A DNA stretch of 64,000 nt, taken from Verrucomicrobiales bacterium (lineage in GTDB: Bacteria; Verrucomicrobiota; Verrucomicrobiia; Verrucomicrobiales; DEV007). A program made the translations under genes and the position numbers. Below the pieces are notes generated by a model. The model did no database searches and was not told where the DNA came from. It worked only from the letters and a program-made list of their open reading frames with translations. Below, piece after piece: positions 27,614-38,107 of the stretch; position 1 is the first letter of the stretch, and the number at the start of each line of letters is the position of its first letter. Location: contig JARGNG010000004.1 in assembly GCA_029213265.1 (NCBI GenBank), forward strand, positions 1 to 64,000. Reading direction: 5' to 3'.

Positions 27614-28467
27614 GGCTCTTTCAACTCTACCGGAGGTATTTCGACTTTCGGAATTTCCTTTTGCTTGCTGCTCATGCGAAATCCGGGGACGCCTCCGCCC
27701 GGAGTTTCCTTCCCTTCCTCTGACGAAACGGCACCCTCATCCTCATCCTCCTCCCCCCCCCCGGGAATGGTTTGAAGGTCACGTATCTGCTCCGGAGAAG
27801 GAAGACCTGGAAAAAGGGCCGCCGAAGTCAGGACGGAATCACCCTCGCCCGGTAAATCCGACTCCTTCACATACTCTGTTGTTCCCCATTCCGCTCCGGC
27901 GGAAACGTAGGTCGTGCGTCTCGTCCGCTGCTTGTAATTGATTTGCTGATCGAGCCAGCCCAGGCTGCTGTGCAGAAATGCGTATTGCGTGTCAACGGCA
28001 TTCCGAAATTCTTCCGGATTTTCGAAAATGATTTCGTCGAGAATCACTTTGGCAACATCGAGTGTGCTCAGAGCCTCCACAAACTGATTGGCAAAGCGCT
28101 GCTTCATCCCGAGATCGTAGGACTCGATGAAGTCGAGAAACTTCGTTGTGATGGCCGCCCCGCCCGGTGGAAGTTTTGCCTGCGTCTCCAAAATCATTTC
28201 CTCCAGTCGCTCTACCCGGTAGGAAACCAGTTCCGGTTCGAAGTTGAAATGAGATTCCTGAATCTCTTTCATCTGCCGATGAGACTCAATGAAACTCCCC
28301 ATTGCGAGCGACCATTGCTTATTCTCCGAAAGACGCTCACCGGTTTGCAGCCAACTGTAGGCCCGTGCCCAGGAATCGGCAGGATCGACTTCCTCCCCTC
28401 CGGCATGGGAGAAAGACAAAATGCAGAGCAGCAGAACGATCCAACTGCGATTCAGGAGAAAGGCCAT
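27610..28467 (-). CDS. secreted protein of unknown function
   Basis: 285 residues, signal peptide (SWIVLLLCILSFSHAGGEE), then a helical, TPR-like first half (e.g. ENKQWSLAMGSFIES and NQFVEALSTLDVAK), and a low-complexity acidic/Pro-rich tail. No family recognised. It follows the FHA-GrpE-like gene by 11 bp on the same strand and is probably co-transcribed with it. Confidence 0.65.
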   Translation of the reverse strand: MAFLLNRSWIVLLLCILSFSHAGGEEVDPADSWARAYSWLQTGERLSENKQWSLAMGSFIESHRQMKEIQESHFNFEPELVSYRVERLEEMILETQAKLPPGGAAITTKFLDFIESYDLGMKQRFANQFVEALSTLDVAKVILDEIIFENPEEFRNAVDTQYAFLHSSLGWLDQQINYKQRTRRTTYVSAGAEWGTTEYVKESDLPGEGDSVLTSAALFPGLPSPEQIRDLQTIPGGGEEDEDEGAVSSEEGKETPGGGVPGFRMSSKQKEIPKVEIPPVELKEP

Positions 28468-28478
28468 TGCCTATACGA

Positions 28479-30110
28479 TCACTCAGCAGCTTCCCGAATC
28501 AAGACCTCAACTTTCCGGAGAATGACTCCGTGATCATCATCCCCGGCCCGATATCCGGATCGAACAACCTTGGTGACCTCACCGGGCTGATACGGCTGCT
28601 CGATGTATTCGCGAGTGCCCCAACCTTTCTTTCCCAGAATCTGTACTTCCCGTCGTTGCTTCAGTGTGAGCATTGTTCCTACGGGAACGTCATACTCATG
28701 AACTCCCTGATCGCTGAGAATGCGGACGAGTTTTTTGCGGAAGCTCTCCAATTCAGGGAGAGCTTCTTTCATTTTCCGGTTTCGGCGATATCCGGTCAGA
28801 AGCTGATCATAAAATTCGAGTTCGGTGATCAGCTCCGCGTAAATTTCCTGTTCCCGGTCCTTGGCAATGACCATGGATTCGTACCGTTCCGGAATCGCGA
28901 CCTCCGTACCGCGACGGCTGAGGCCCTGGGCACGGCGGACGGCCTCGTCCACTTCCTTCCGGACTTCGGCGAGATCGGAGGTGGTCGCCTCCAGTTCCTT
29001 TTTCCGGTTCCGGTTTTCTTCGACCAGATCACGCTGCTCCTGTTTCAATTCGTTGCAGCGTCTCTGCAATTCCTCCTGCACCCCGTCCCCGAATTTATGC
29101 CAGATCGGTTCGATTCGGTCCAACTCCGCACGAATCTTCAGGCGCGCCATCTCAATCCGTGCCAGATCGCTGTCATCCCCTGCCGAAACCACATTTTCGA
29201 GACTTTCGGGATCAAGCCAGTCTTTCCAGTCGGAGAGAATTGCTCCGCTCATGTCCCGAACTTTTCCGAGGAGGGAATTCAGTCGCTCCTGGAGTGCGGC
29301 GGTCTCCTGCCGGCTCGCTGCCAATTCGGCGTCCCGCACTCCGAGCGTTTCCTGGAGCTGTCCATGAGCGAGCTGCCACTCGTCGCGCTCGGATGCGAAT
29401 TGCGAACGCTGCGCTTCGGTGGTGGAAATGATTCCGTCGCGACGGGTCACCTCAAACTGCAGAGAGGCGATCTGCCCTTCCCGCTCGAGATTACCCTCCC
29501 GTTCCTGGCTCAACTCACGGGAAATCTTCTCGATCCTAGCTTCAGCATCCGCGACATCCCGGGATCGCCGTTCGAGATCGCGCGAGACCGAATCGATTTG
29601 CGTCGACTTCTCCTCCAACTGCTTTCGAACCCGCTCCAGTTCGATTTGCGTCTCCGCCTGTGAACTCTGCGCGAGGTCCCGCTCGTTTGCCAAGGCATCG
29701 ACCTTCGACTGCCAGACCTGCTCTACCTCTTCGGTTGATTGCCTATCAGCAACCGGGATCTGCCCGGTATGATCATCGAGATCCTGAACGTGATCCGGCA
29801 TCACCTCTGCTTCGATGACTCGAAACTCCGAACTGGCAAACCTCACCAAGTCATTTGCTGACAACTCTTCCCGTTCGATTTTTCTACCATTTACAAACGT
29901 TCCGTTGCTGGAATCACAATCAACCAAATTCACCCCGTTCACCCCCGACGACTCCAGCTTGGCATGAAGACTGGATACGGAAATATCGTCCACACAGAGA
30001 TCGTTTGCGCCGGATCTCCCCACCGTATACGAGCCCGGACCCGTCGGAATGGGAAATGACTTTCCGCCGGCGGTCGAAGGGCCGGAAAGAGGTTGTAGGA
30101 AAAGCGGCAT
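28479..30110 (-). CDS. FHA domain / long coiled coil / GrpE-like protein
   Basis: About 543 residues from the ATG at 30110 (MPLFLQPLSG); the track start 7 codons upstream is also possible. Residues ~20-100 are an FHA phosphothreonine-binding domain with SVSSLHAKL and DSSNGTFVNGRKI. A coiled coil of ~250 residues rich in Glu/Arg/Gln follows. The last ~130 residues resemble GrpE: helices ELITELEFYDQLLTGY, then a beta part with GEVTKVVRSGYRAG and the final LRKVEVLIRE. GrpE is the nucleotide-exchange factor of DnaK. No normal grpE-dnaK neighbour is present. The GrpE match is by pattern and should be treated as likely, not certain. Cytosolic (no signal). Confidence 0.75.
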   Translation of the reverse strand: MPLFLQPLSGPSTAGGKSFPIPTGPGSYTVGRSGANDLCVDDISVSSLHAKLESSGVNGVNLVDCDSSNGTFVNGRKIEREELSANDLVRFASSEFRVIEAEVMPDHVQDLDDHTGQIPVADRQSTEEVEQVWQSKVDALANERDLAQSSQAETQIELERVRKQLEEKSTQIDSVSRDLERRSRDVADAEARIEKISRELSQEREGNLEREGQIASLQFEVTRRDGIISTTEAQRSQFASERDEWQLAHGQLQETLGVRDAELAASRQETAALQERLNSLLGKVRDMSGAILSDWKDWLDPESLENVVSAGDDSDLARIEMARLKIRAELDRIEPIWHKFGDGVQEELQRRCNELKQEQRDLVEENRNRKKELEATTSDLAEVRKEVDEAVRRAQGLSRRGTEVAIPERYESMVIAKDREQEIYAELITELEFYDQLLTGYRRNRKMKEALPELESFRKKLVRILSDQGVHEYDVPVGTMLTLKQRREVQILGKKGWGTREYIEQPYQPGEVTKVVRSGYRAGDDDHGVILRKVEVLIREAAE

Positions 30111-30244
30111 ACTACAGTGCTGATTTCGCATCGGATTGAACCCGCTTCAACGCCAATTTTTCCGTATATAGTTTCATTTTCTATAGCAGGAATCCGGAGC
30201 AAGGTCACGAAATCGAAACTCGCGAAAACAGAAGGTAGTCGATC

Positions 30245-31402
30245 ATGCCGAATCGCCCCTCCTACTTCGCCGCCATTCTGGCGGTTCTATTTTCGCTCTC
30301 CCATGATTCGGCAAACGCAATCATCAACGGTAGCGATCCGGAAGAGAACGAATTTCCATGGATCGCGACGATCGTAAAAAAGGGCAATTTCTCTACGGTT
30401 CCTGTGATCGGAGGCGGAGCACTCCTTGGAGACCAGTGGATTGTAACGACGGCCCACAGCCTCGTTGATGAATCGCCCGCCACCCTTGAAGTCTGGCTTC
30501 AGGCGCCGGATCTGACGGACCTTTCCCGGCGAATTCGCAGAAACATTCTCGCTATCCACCGTCACCCCGACTTCGTCACGACCAACGGAACCAGTCTCAA
30601 TGATGTAGCCATGCTCCTTCTGGACCAGCCGGTCAGCTCCCTTGATCCGGTTCCTTTCGAAACTTCTGAGGATGATTTTTTCGAAATGGATGCGGTGCTT
30701 ACCGCCGGCTGGGGTACGATCGTTCCCGGAGAACCTGCTCCCTCAACTCAACTACAAAAAGCCGGTCTGGAACTGCTGACCCGCGGTGATGCCAATGCAT
30801 TTTACGGAGGCATACTCACGATAGCCCACATTCCCGCGAGAGATCCGCTCGCTCTTTCCATGCCCTGCTTTGGAGACAGCGGAGGGCCCCTCCTCAAAGA
30901 GATCAACGGAGTGGATACCCTGATTGGGCTGGTCAGCTTCGGCCCTTCCGATTGCGACGACCCCTCGATTCCCTCGATCTTCACCAACATCACTGCCTAC
31001 GATGAGTGGATTCAGGATCTCCTCGATGAGACCGCCATCCCCCCCGATATCGGGATTACCGGGAAAGGTCGAAACATTTCGAACGGCGACCGCTCGTCCC
31101 GTTCTGCGGACAACACCGACTTCGGAACATTCCCCACGCGCAGAAGGATAGTCACCAAAGCATTTCGTGCAGAAAATCGAGGGCCCGGACTGCTAACGAT
31201 TCGGGGCGTCACGACATCAGGAAGACTCTTTTCCGTTCGCTCGACACCGGCGAAACTCCTCGCCGCGAGCAGTTCATCGAAGTTTCGCATCCGCTTTCGA
31301 TCTCCCCGCAACCGAAAGCGCGCCCACTCCACCGTGAAGCTTTTCACGAACGACCCGGATGACCCTGTGGTGACCTTCCGGGTAAAGGCGACCGTTCGCT
31401 AG
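30245..31402 (+). CDS. secreted trypsin-like serine protease
   Basis: 385 residues, signal peptide to ...HDSANA, then IINGSDPEENEFPW, which matches the mature N-terminus of chymotrypsin-family proteases. The triad is complete: TTAHS (His), NDVAML (Asp) and CFGDSGGPL (Ser). After the ~230-residue catalytic domain comes a basic linker and an Ig-like C-terminal domain (GLLTIRGVTTSGRLFSVR...), probably for anchoring or substrate binding. Signal cleavage would expose Ile directly, so no zymogen step seems to be needed. Stands alone. Confidence 0.9.
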   Translation: MPNRPSYFAAILAVLFSLSHDSANAIINGSDPEENEFPWIATIVKKGNFSTVPVIGGGALLGDQWIVTTAHSLVDESPATLEVWLQAPDLTDLSRRIRRNILAIHRHPDFVTTNGTSLNDVAMLLLDQPVSSLDPVPFETSEDDFFEMDAVLTAGWGTIVPGEPAPSTQLQKAGLELLTRGDANAFYGGILTIAHIPARDPLALSMPCFGDSGGPLLKEINGVDTLIGLVSFGPSDCDDPSIPSIFTNITAYDEWIQDLLDETAIPPDIGITGKGRNISNGDRSSRSADNTDFGTFPTRRRIVTKAFRAENRGPGLLTIRGVTTSGRLFSVRSTPAKLLAASSSSKFRIRFRSPRNRKRAHSTVKLFTNDPDDPVVTFRVKATVR

Positions 31403-31439
31403 CAGTCGCTCCGAATCCCAATCTTCCGCAGACATGGCA

Positions 31440-31468
31440 TTGACGGGAACCACGCATTTTGCCAGATT
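31440..31468 (+). promoter_or_regulatory. putative promoter of the Gfo/Idh/MocA gene
   Basis: TTGACG, 17 bp, CAGATT (weak -10), with the ATG only 6 bp beyond; a transcript from here would start at or near the start codon. Confidence 0.3.
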
Positions 31469-31474
31469 TCGTAT

Positions 31475-32911
31475 ATGACTGACAAAACTCCCGAATCTTT
31501 CCCCACCCGTCGATCCGCCATCAAAACCGCCGCCGGAGCCTCCGTCCTCGCCGGCGTCGCATTGCCCCACGTTCATGCCCAGGTGAATGACGAAGTAAAG
31601 ATTTCCCTGATCGGATGTGGCGGGCGCGGAACCGGCGCCGTTAAGAATGCCCTTTCCGTTTCCGGAACACTCGGCCCCCTGAAGCTCCACGCCATGGCCG
31701 ATGTGTTTGAGGACAAAATGGCAAAATCCCACGAAACGCTTCTCAAGGATCCCAACGTCGGGGACAAGATCGACGTTCCCGAAGAGCGGCGCTTCATCGG
31801 ATTTGACGGCTATCGCAAGGCGATGGATTCCATGAATCCGGGCGACATTGCCATTCTGACAACGCCGTGTGCATTTCGTTGGCCCATGTTTGAATACGCC
31901 GTCGAAAAGGGTCTCAATGTCTTCATGGAAAAGCCGGTCACGGCGGACGGCTTTGCCTCACGAAAGATTCTCGAGACCAACGAAAAAGCGAAGGCGAAAG
32001 GGCTCAAAGTCGGCGTTGGCTTGATGTGTCGCCACTGCAAATCCCGGAACGAATTAAAAAAGCGGATCGACGACGGCGCGATTGGCGACATCACCTTCAT
32101 GCGGGCCTACCGGATGCAGGGACCCATCGGTTCCTGCTTCACTCCCGTGAACGACACCGACATGAGCGAACTCATGTATCAAATTCGCCGTTTCCACAGC
32201 TTCATCTGGCTCAGCGGCGGTGCCTTCAGTGACTTCAACATCCACGGGATTGACGAAATGTGCATGATCAAGAGTGCCTTCCCGATCGAAGCGAAAGCGG
32301 TCGGAGGGCGCCACTACAAGATGATCGAGATGAACGGCAAGATGGTCGAAGCGGTCGATCAGAATTTCGACAACTACGGCGTTGAATACACCTTTGCGGA
32401 CGGAGCCAAGGCCATGTTCGAAGGTCGCAACATGAAAGGCTGCAACCAGGAGTTTGCCGCTTACGCTCACGGCACGAAAGGTTCCGCAGTCATTTCCTCC
32501 CAGGGACACGTGCCGGCCCGATCCCGCATCTATAAGGATCAGAAAATCGACCTCAACTGGCGCGGCAAGCCGGAGAACCTGGTCTGGTCCTTCCCGACCG
32601 GTGATCGCGGAGCGAGCCTCGAAGGCAACCCGTATGATATCGAGTGGGAAGTTCTCATCGACGCCATTCGCGAGAACAAAGAGCACAACGAGGTCGAGCG
32701 CGGCATCGCTGCCAGCGTCACCACTTCGATGGGCCGAATGGCCGCCCACACCGGGCAAGTCATCACCTACGATCAAATGCTCAACAGCGAGCATGCCATG
32801 TCTCCCAATGTGAAGGAGCTGACTCTCGAATCCGATTCCCCCCTGATGCCCGATGACGAAGGCCGCTACCCGATTCCCGAGCCGGGCATCAAGAAGGATC
32901 GCGAGTACTGA
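31475..32911 (+). CDS. Gfo/Idh/MocA oxidoreductase, Tat-exported
   Basis: NAD(P)-dependent sugar oxidoreductase family, large in the PVC phylum. The N-terminus TRRSAIKTAAGASVLAG is a Tat signal, so it folds with its cofactor before export to the periplasm. The Rossmann motif reads ISLIGCGGRGTGAV and the catalytic-Lys motif FMEKPVTADG is at residue ~150. 478 residues. Substrate unknown; periplasmic relatives use bound nucleotide to act on glycosides or uronates. No tight operon partner; the next gene begins 45 bp later. Confidence 0.92.
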   Translation: MTDKTPESFPTRRSAIKTAAGASVLAGVALPHVHAQVNDEVKISLIGCGGRGTGAVKNALSVSGTLGPLKLHAMADVFEDKMAKSHETLLKDPNVGDKIDVPEERRFIGFDGYRKAMDSMNPGDIAILTTPCAFRWPMFEYAVEKGLNVFMEKPVTADGFASRKILETNEKAKAKGLKVGVGLMCRHCKSRNELKKRIDDGAIGDITFMRAYRMQGPIGSCFTPVNDTDMSELMYQIRRFHSFIWLSGGAFSDFNIHGIDEMCMIKSAFPIEAKAVGGRHYKMIEMNGKMVEAVDQNFDNYGVEYTFADGAKAMFEGRNMKGCNQEFAAYAHGTKGSAVISSQGHVPARSRIYKDQKIDLNWRGKPENLVWSFPTGDRGASLEGNPYDIEWEVLIDAIRENKEHNEVERGIAASVTTSMGRMAAHTGQVITYDQMLNSEHAMSPNVKELTLESDSPLMPDDEGRYPIPEPGIKKDREY

Positions 32912-32956
32912 TCCAACTCCTGTGCCGGGGGGATTGACTGTCAACATTCATAACCG

Positions 32957-33703
32957 TTGAAACTTCTCTTCCTAGCGCTCATCGCATTCGCGCTCATTCG
33001 CAGCGCAATGCGATTTGGCAGGGATCGTCAGGTCTCGGATCTCCTCTTTTTCTTCTTCTGGCTGACCCTGGGAGCGGCAAATTTCATTGGAGGGCAACTG
33101 CTTCTCGTGATCCCCATCCTATTCCTCGTGGCAGGATCAATCACCAAAACCCGTGTTCCGGATTTGGACCCTCCAGATCCGGACAAGGATGAAAAGGAGA
33201 AAGGCTTTCAACTTTCCGAACCTCCTCCGATGCGTTCTCTCGTCAAGCGGGAGGAGGAAAGCGAACCCGCCCGTGAGTCGGAAGAGGGCCCTGAAGGGGA
33301 TGCCGATCCCGCTGAGGCTCTCAAGCGCATTCCCGAATTTGCAAACGACTGCGTCATTCTGGGAAAAATTCACCACCGGGTGCTCGACTACTCCGCCGCG
33401 AGCCTGGAGGAACTCGATTCCATGATCTCGGAAGTCTATGGGGAAACGCCACCCCTCTTCCCGGAGGTAACCATCATGCAACTGGCGAGCTATACCGGGG
33501 AAACCATCCGAAAGGAGCTCGGCGGAGAGTGGAAACAGGACGAGGACCGTGGGATTTATCTGGACGGAATTTCCGATCCGGAGACGAAGGCCTACCCCTT
33601 CACCAAAGCCAGGAATCGCCTTCTCGAAGGCGAAGGCGATTCCCTCGCGTTTTTCTTTCGTGCCTTGAAGCAAGTCATCGAAAAAGAACACGAAGAGAGA
33701 TAA
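32957..33703 (+). CDS. membrane protein of unknown function (TTG start)
   Basis: 248 residues, starting at TTG (KLLFLALIAF). Two membrane helices at ~1-15 and ~28-60, followed by a charged linker (PPDPDKDEKEKGF) and a ~110-residue C-terminal domain of mixed composition with VILGKIHHRVLDYSAASLEELDS. The C-terminal part is probably cytoplasmic. No family recognised. It is followed by an inverted repeat and dnaG. Confidence 0.6.
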   Translation: MKLLFLALIAFALIRSAMRFGRDRQVSDLLFFFFWLTLGAANFIGGQLLLVIPILFLVAGSITKTRVPDLDPPDPDKDEKEKGFQLSEPPPMRSLVKREEESEPARESEEGPEGDADPAEALKRIPEFANDCVILGKIHHRVLDYSAASLEELDSMISEVYGETPPLFPEVTIMQLASYTGETIRKELGGEWKQDEDRGIYLDGISDPETKAYPFTKARNRLLEGEGDSLAFFFRALKQVIEKEHEER

Positions 33704-33725
33704 CGCGGCGATTGTCAGAAGGTCG

Positions 33726-33758
33726 CAACAGGGTTAGATGTATCATTCAACCCTGTTG
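33726..33758. repeat. inverted repeat CAACAGGGTT before dnaG
   Basis: CAACAGGGTT and AACCCTGTTG, 10-bp perfect arms around 13 nt, ending 17 bp before the dnaG ATG. It is related to the hairpin at 25304. It could be a terminator-like, regulatory or mobile REP-like element. Confidence 0.6.
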
Positions 33759-33775
33759 GGTTCCGTTCGCGCCCC

Positions 33776-35677
33776 ATGCCAATCATCTCCCAGGAAACGA
33801 TTCAGAAGATCCTCGACGAGACCGACATCGTTGAGCTGATCCAGGGATATTTTCCGCTGAAACGGGCAGGCACGAACTATCTCGCGCTCTGCCCTTTCCA
33901 CAACGAGAAGACGCCGAGCTTCAACATCAATCCACAGCGGCAGATCTTTCACTGCTTCGGATGCCAGGCGGGAGGTGATGCGATCAAATTCATCATGCTC
34001 TATGACAACCTCCCCTTCCCGGAGGCGGCGAAGAATCTCGCCAACCGGGTCGGGATCACGATCGCGGAGGAAGTCTACGATCCGAAGCAGCAGGCCAAGA
34101 TCAAAGCGCGGGGCGAACTGAAACGGATGCAACGCTCGGCGACAGAATGGTTTCACCGGCTCCTTTTCAAAAGCACCGTTGCCCAACCGGCGAGAGACTA
34201 TCTCAAGTCGCGCGGTTATTCGATGGACGTCTGCCGAAACTGGAAATTCGGTTTTGCGCCGGAAGATCAGCGGTCCTTCTTTGACTGGGCCCGGGAGGAT
34301 GGCTTCACCGTCCCCCAACTGGTCGACGGAGGCCTCGCCAAATGGAGAGATGAGCACAATCCGAACCGGGGGGCCTACTCCTTCTTCCGGCACCGGCTCA
34401 TGTTTCCGGTGAATGACGGAATGGGCGAGCCCATCGCCTTCAGCGGAAGGGTGCTCTCCCCGGACCAGAAGGGCGGAAAATACGTCAACTCCCCCGAGAC
34501 GATTCTCTTCAACAAAAGCAAAAACTTCTTCGGCCTCGACAAAAGCAAGCGCGCCATCATTCGTGAAAAGAAGGCCGTGCTCTTTGAGGGCCAACTCGAC
34601 TTGATCTCCGCTTTTGAATCCGGAATCGAAAACGGGGTGGCCGGCCTGGGAACTGCCCTGACCCAGGATCACGGGCGCATCCTCAAGCGGCACACCGACG
34701 AGGTCGTGCTCTGCTATGATTCGGATACCGCCGGACTGAAAGCAGCCAGCAAAGCATTTCGAATCCTCGCTCCTTCCGGAATGCTGGTCCGGCTCGCACT
34801 TCTGCCGGACGGGGAAGATCCTGACTCCCTCATTCGCACGAGGGGCGCCGATGCGCTGCGGGAAATCATCGATGCCGCACCGGAGTTTTTCGATTTTCAA
34901 ATTGATCGACGCGGGAGTTCGCTCAATCAGGGGCCGCTCCGGGAACGCCTCAATTTTGCCAAAGACCTGGCCGCCGATATGGCATTAATCGAAGACAAAA
35001 TGCTCCAGGACTCCCTCATCAGTCGGGTCACCGTGCGGCTTGGAGTTGGCGAAGACGAAATCCGCAAGCTGGTCCGCAACGAAATGGCGACCCAGGACCG
35101 GATCAAAAAAGCACAAACCCGGCGGGAAGCAGCTGCCAAGAATCGAAGTGGTCCATCGGGTTATGGTGGGCGACCACAGAACGCAGCCGCAGAGCCGGAA
35201 CCGGAACCGGTCACTGAGGAACCGATCAAAATCCAAAGCCGTTCGATCCGTCTTCTCTGCAAAGCTCTTCTCACGAACCGGGAATGCCGCAGCTCCACCT
35301 CCGATTTCCCGATCCCCGGCTTTTTCGAAGATCTTACCGAAACCGATTTTCTCATCGCCGTGTGGAAAGGGAAGTTCGATCCGGAGACACCATCCAGCGT
35401 AAACGCATTCATTGGTATGCTTCCTGCCGCCCAGCAGGCACTTGCTGCAAGTCTGCTCAATGAAGATACCGCAACGATCACCCCGGAACTTGCCAGGGAA
35501 TGCCTCACCGCCCTTCGAAAGCAGAGCATCCAGAACCGGATTGCCGTAACGAAGTCGCAGCTCGGAACTCCCAACTTATCTGGCGATCAGGTAATCCTAC
35601 TAAACAAACAACTCCTTGACCTCAGAGAACAACTACACGACAGTACCCCGGCCTTACCCGATGTAGGCCTCTTTTGA
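33776..35677 (+). CDS. dnaG: DNA primase DnaG
   Basis: Makes RNA primers at the replication fork. 633 residues. The CHC2 zinc finger is at C39, H42, C60, C63 (CPFHNEKTPSF ... HCFGC). The Toprim domain holds VLFEGQLDLI (Glu), and YDSDTAGLKA (DxD). A Pro/Glu linker leads to a C-terminal helicase-binding domain. It is followed by rpoD with 21 bp between, the conserved dnaG-rpoD arrangement; rpsU is not upstream. Confidence 0.97.
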   Translation: MPIISQETIQKILDETDIVELIQGYFPLKRAGTNYLALCPFHNEKTPSFNINPQRQIFHCFGCQAGGDAIKFIMLYDNLPFPEAAKNLANRVGITIAEEVYDPKQQAKIKARGELKRMQRSATEWFHRLLFKSTVAQPARDYLKSRGYSMDVCRNWKFGFAPEDQRSFFDWAREDGFTVPQLVDGGLAKWRDEHNPNRGAYSFFRHRLMFPVNDGMGEPIAFSGRVLSPDQKGGKYVNSPETILFNKSKNFFGLDKSKRAIIREKKAVLFEGQLDLISAFESGIENGVAGLGTALTQDHGRILKRHTDEVVLCYDSDTAGLKAASKAFRILAPSGMLVRLALLPDGEDPDSLIRTRGADALREIIDAAPEFFDFQIDRRGSSLNQGPLRERLNFAKDLAADMALIEDKMLQDSLISRVTVRLGVGEDEIRKLVRNEMATQDRIKKAQTRREAAAKNRSGPSGYGGRPQNAAAEPEPEPVTEEPIKIQSRSIRLLCKALLTNRECRSSTSDFPIPGFFEDLTETDFLIAVWKGKFDPETPSSVNAFIGMLPAAQQALAASLLNEDTATITPELARECLTALRKQSIQNRIAVTKSQLGTPNLSGDQVILLNKQLLDLREQLHDSTPALPDVGLF

Positions 35678-35698
35678 ATTTCTTCTCCGGAATCGAGT

Positions 35699-37534
<1,836 letters not shown>

Positions 37535-37564
37535 AAAATATTTCTGTAAATTCTGCAACCCGGC

Positions 37565-37978
37565 ATGAAATCCGGTGTTTCCTCCCCTGTCATGGATAAC
37601 TCCGAAAAGAAAGATCCCGTCTGGAACCTGCTCTCACACGCCAGCCATATTGAGCCAGGCCCGTTTTTCTCCCGCAATGTAATTCGGGAGATCCGCCAGA
37701 TGGAATCGACCCGCGGTCGTCTCCAGACCTTCCTTTCTTTCTTTCGCTCTCCTTTTATTTCCGGGGCGGTCGCCGTCGCCACGATCGCAATCGCTTCGAT
37801 TTTCTTTCTGGAGGTCTCGAATCAGAGTCCGTCAGACAACCCGGTAGCAGCGACGGGACTGGATTCCGGCTTTGATCCTGCCACCGAGTTGGAAGCCGTC
37901 GAATATCTCGGCCAACTCATGGCGGTAACAGATCCTGCACAGCTCTCAGACGAAGCGTTTGCGGATTTGTTTTTCTAG
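37565..37978 (+). CDS. small single-pass membrane protein after rpoD
   Basis: Up to 137 residues; ATGs at 37565 and 37592 (MDNSEKKDP) are both possible. N-terminal soluble segment DPVWNLLSHASHIEPGPFFSRNVIREIRQ, one membrane helix at ~67-85, and an acidic C-terminus. I have seen similar short proteins next to sigma factor genes in Verrucomicrobia, where they look like anti-sigma factors, but this is recollection and not proof. It starts 30 bp after rpoD and may be co-transcribed. Confidence 0.6.
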   Translation: MKSGVSSPVMDNSEKKDPVWNLLSHASHIEPGPFFSRNVIREIRQMESTRGRLQTFLSFFRSPFISGAVAVATIAIASIFFLEVSNQSPSDNPVAATGLDSGFDPATELEAVEYLGQLMAVTDPAQLSDEAFADLFF

Positions 37979-38107
37979 GATCTCATGCGATCTTAGGGAA
38001 CTGAATTGACCACTCAGCGTATCTCTCACAGAGCAGGGATTTTCCCTAATCTGTGACAACTGATTTCCGTTTCATACGAAACGCAATCAAACCCCTCCTA
38101 TCTACGC

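Noticed and set aside
28302-29663. 453-residue plus-strand ORF
   Set aside because: Antisense to the FHA/GrpE-like gene; no start context or family.
32934-32944. TTGAC-T-GTCAA palindrome before the TTG-start membrane protein gene
   Set aside because: Short arms and no recurrence seen; could be part of a promoter but not supportable.
33743-34900. 385-residue minus-strand ORF
   Set aside because: Antisense to dnaG.
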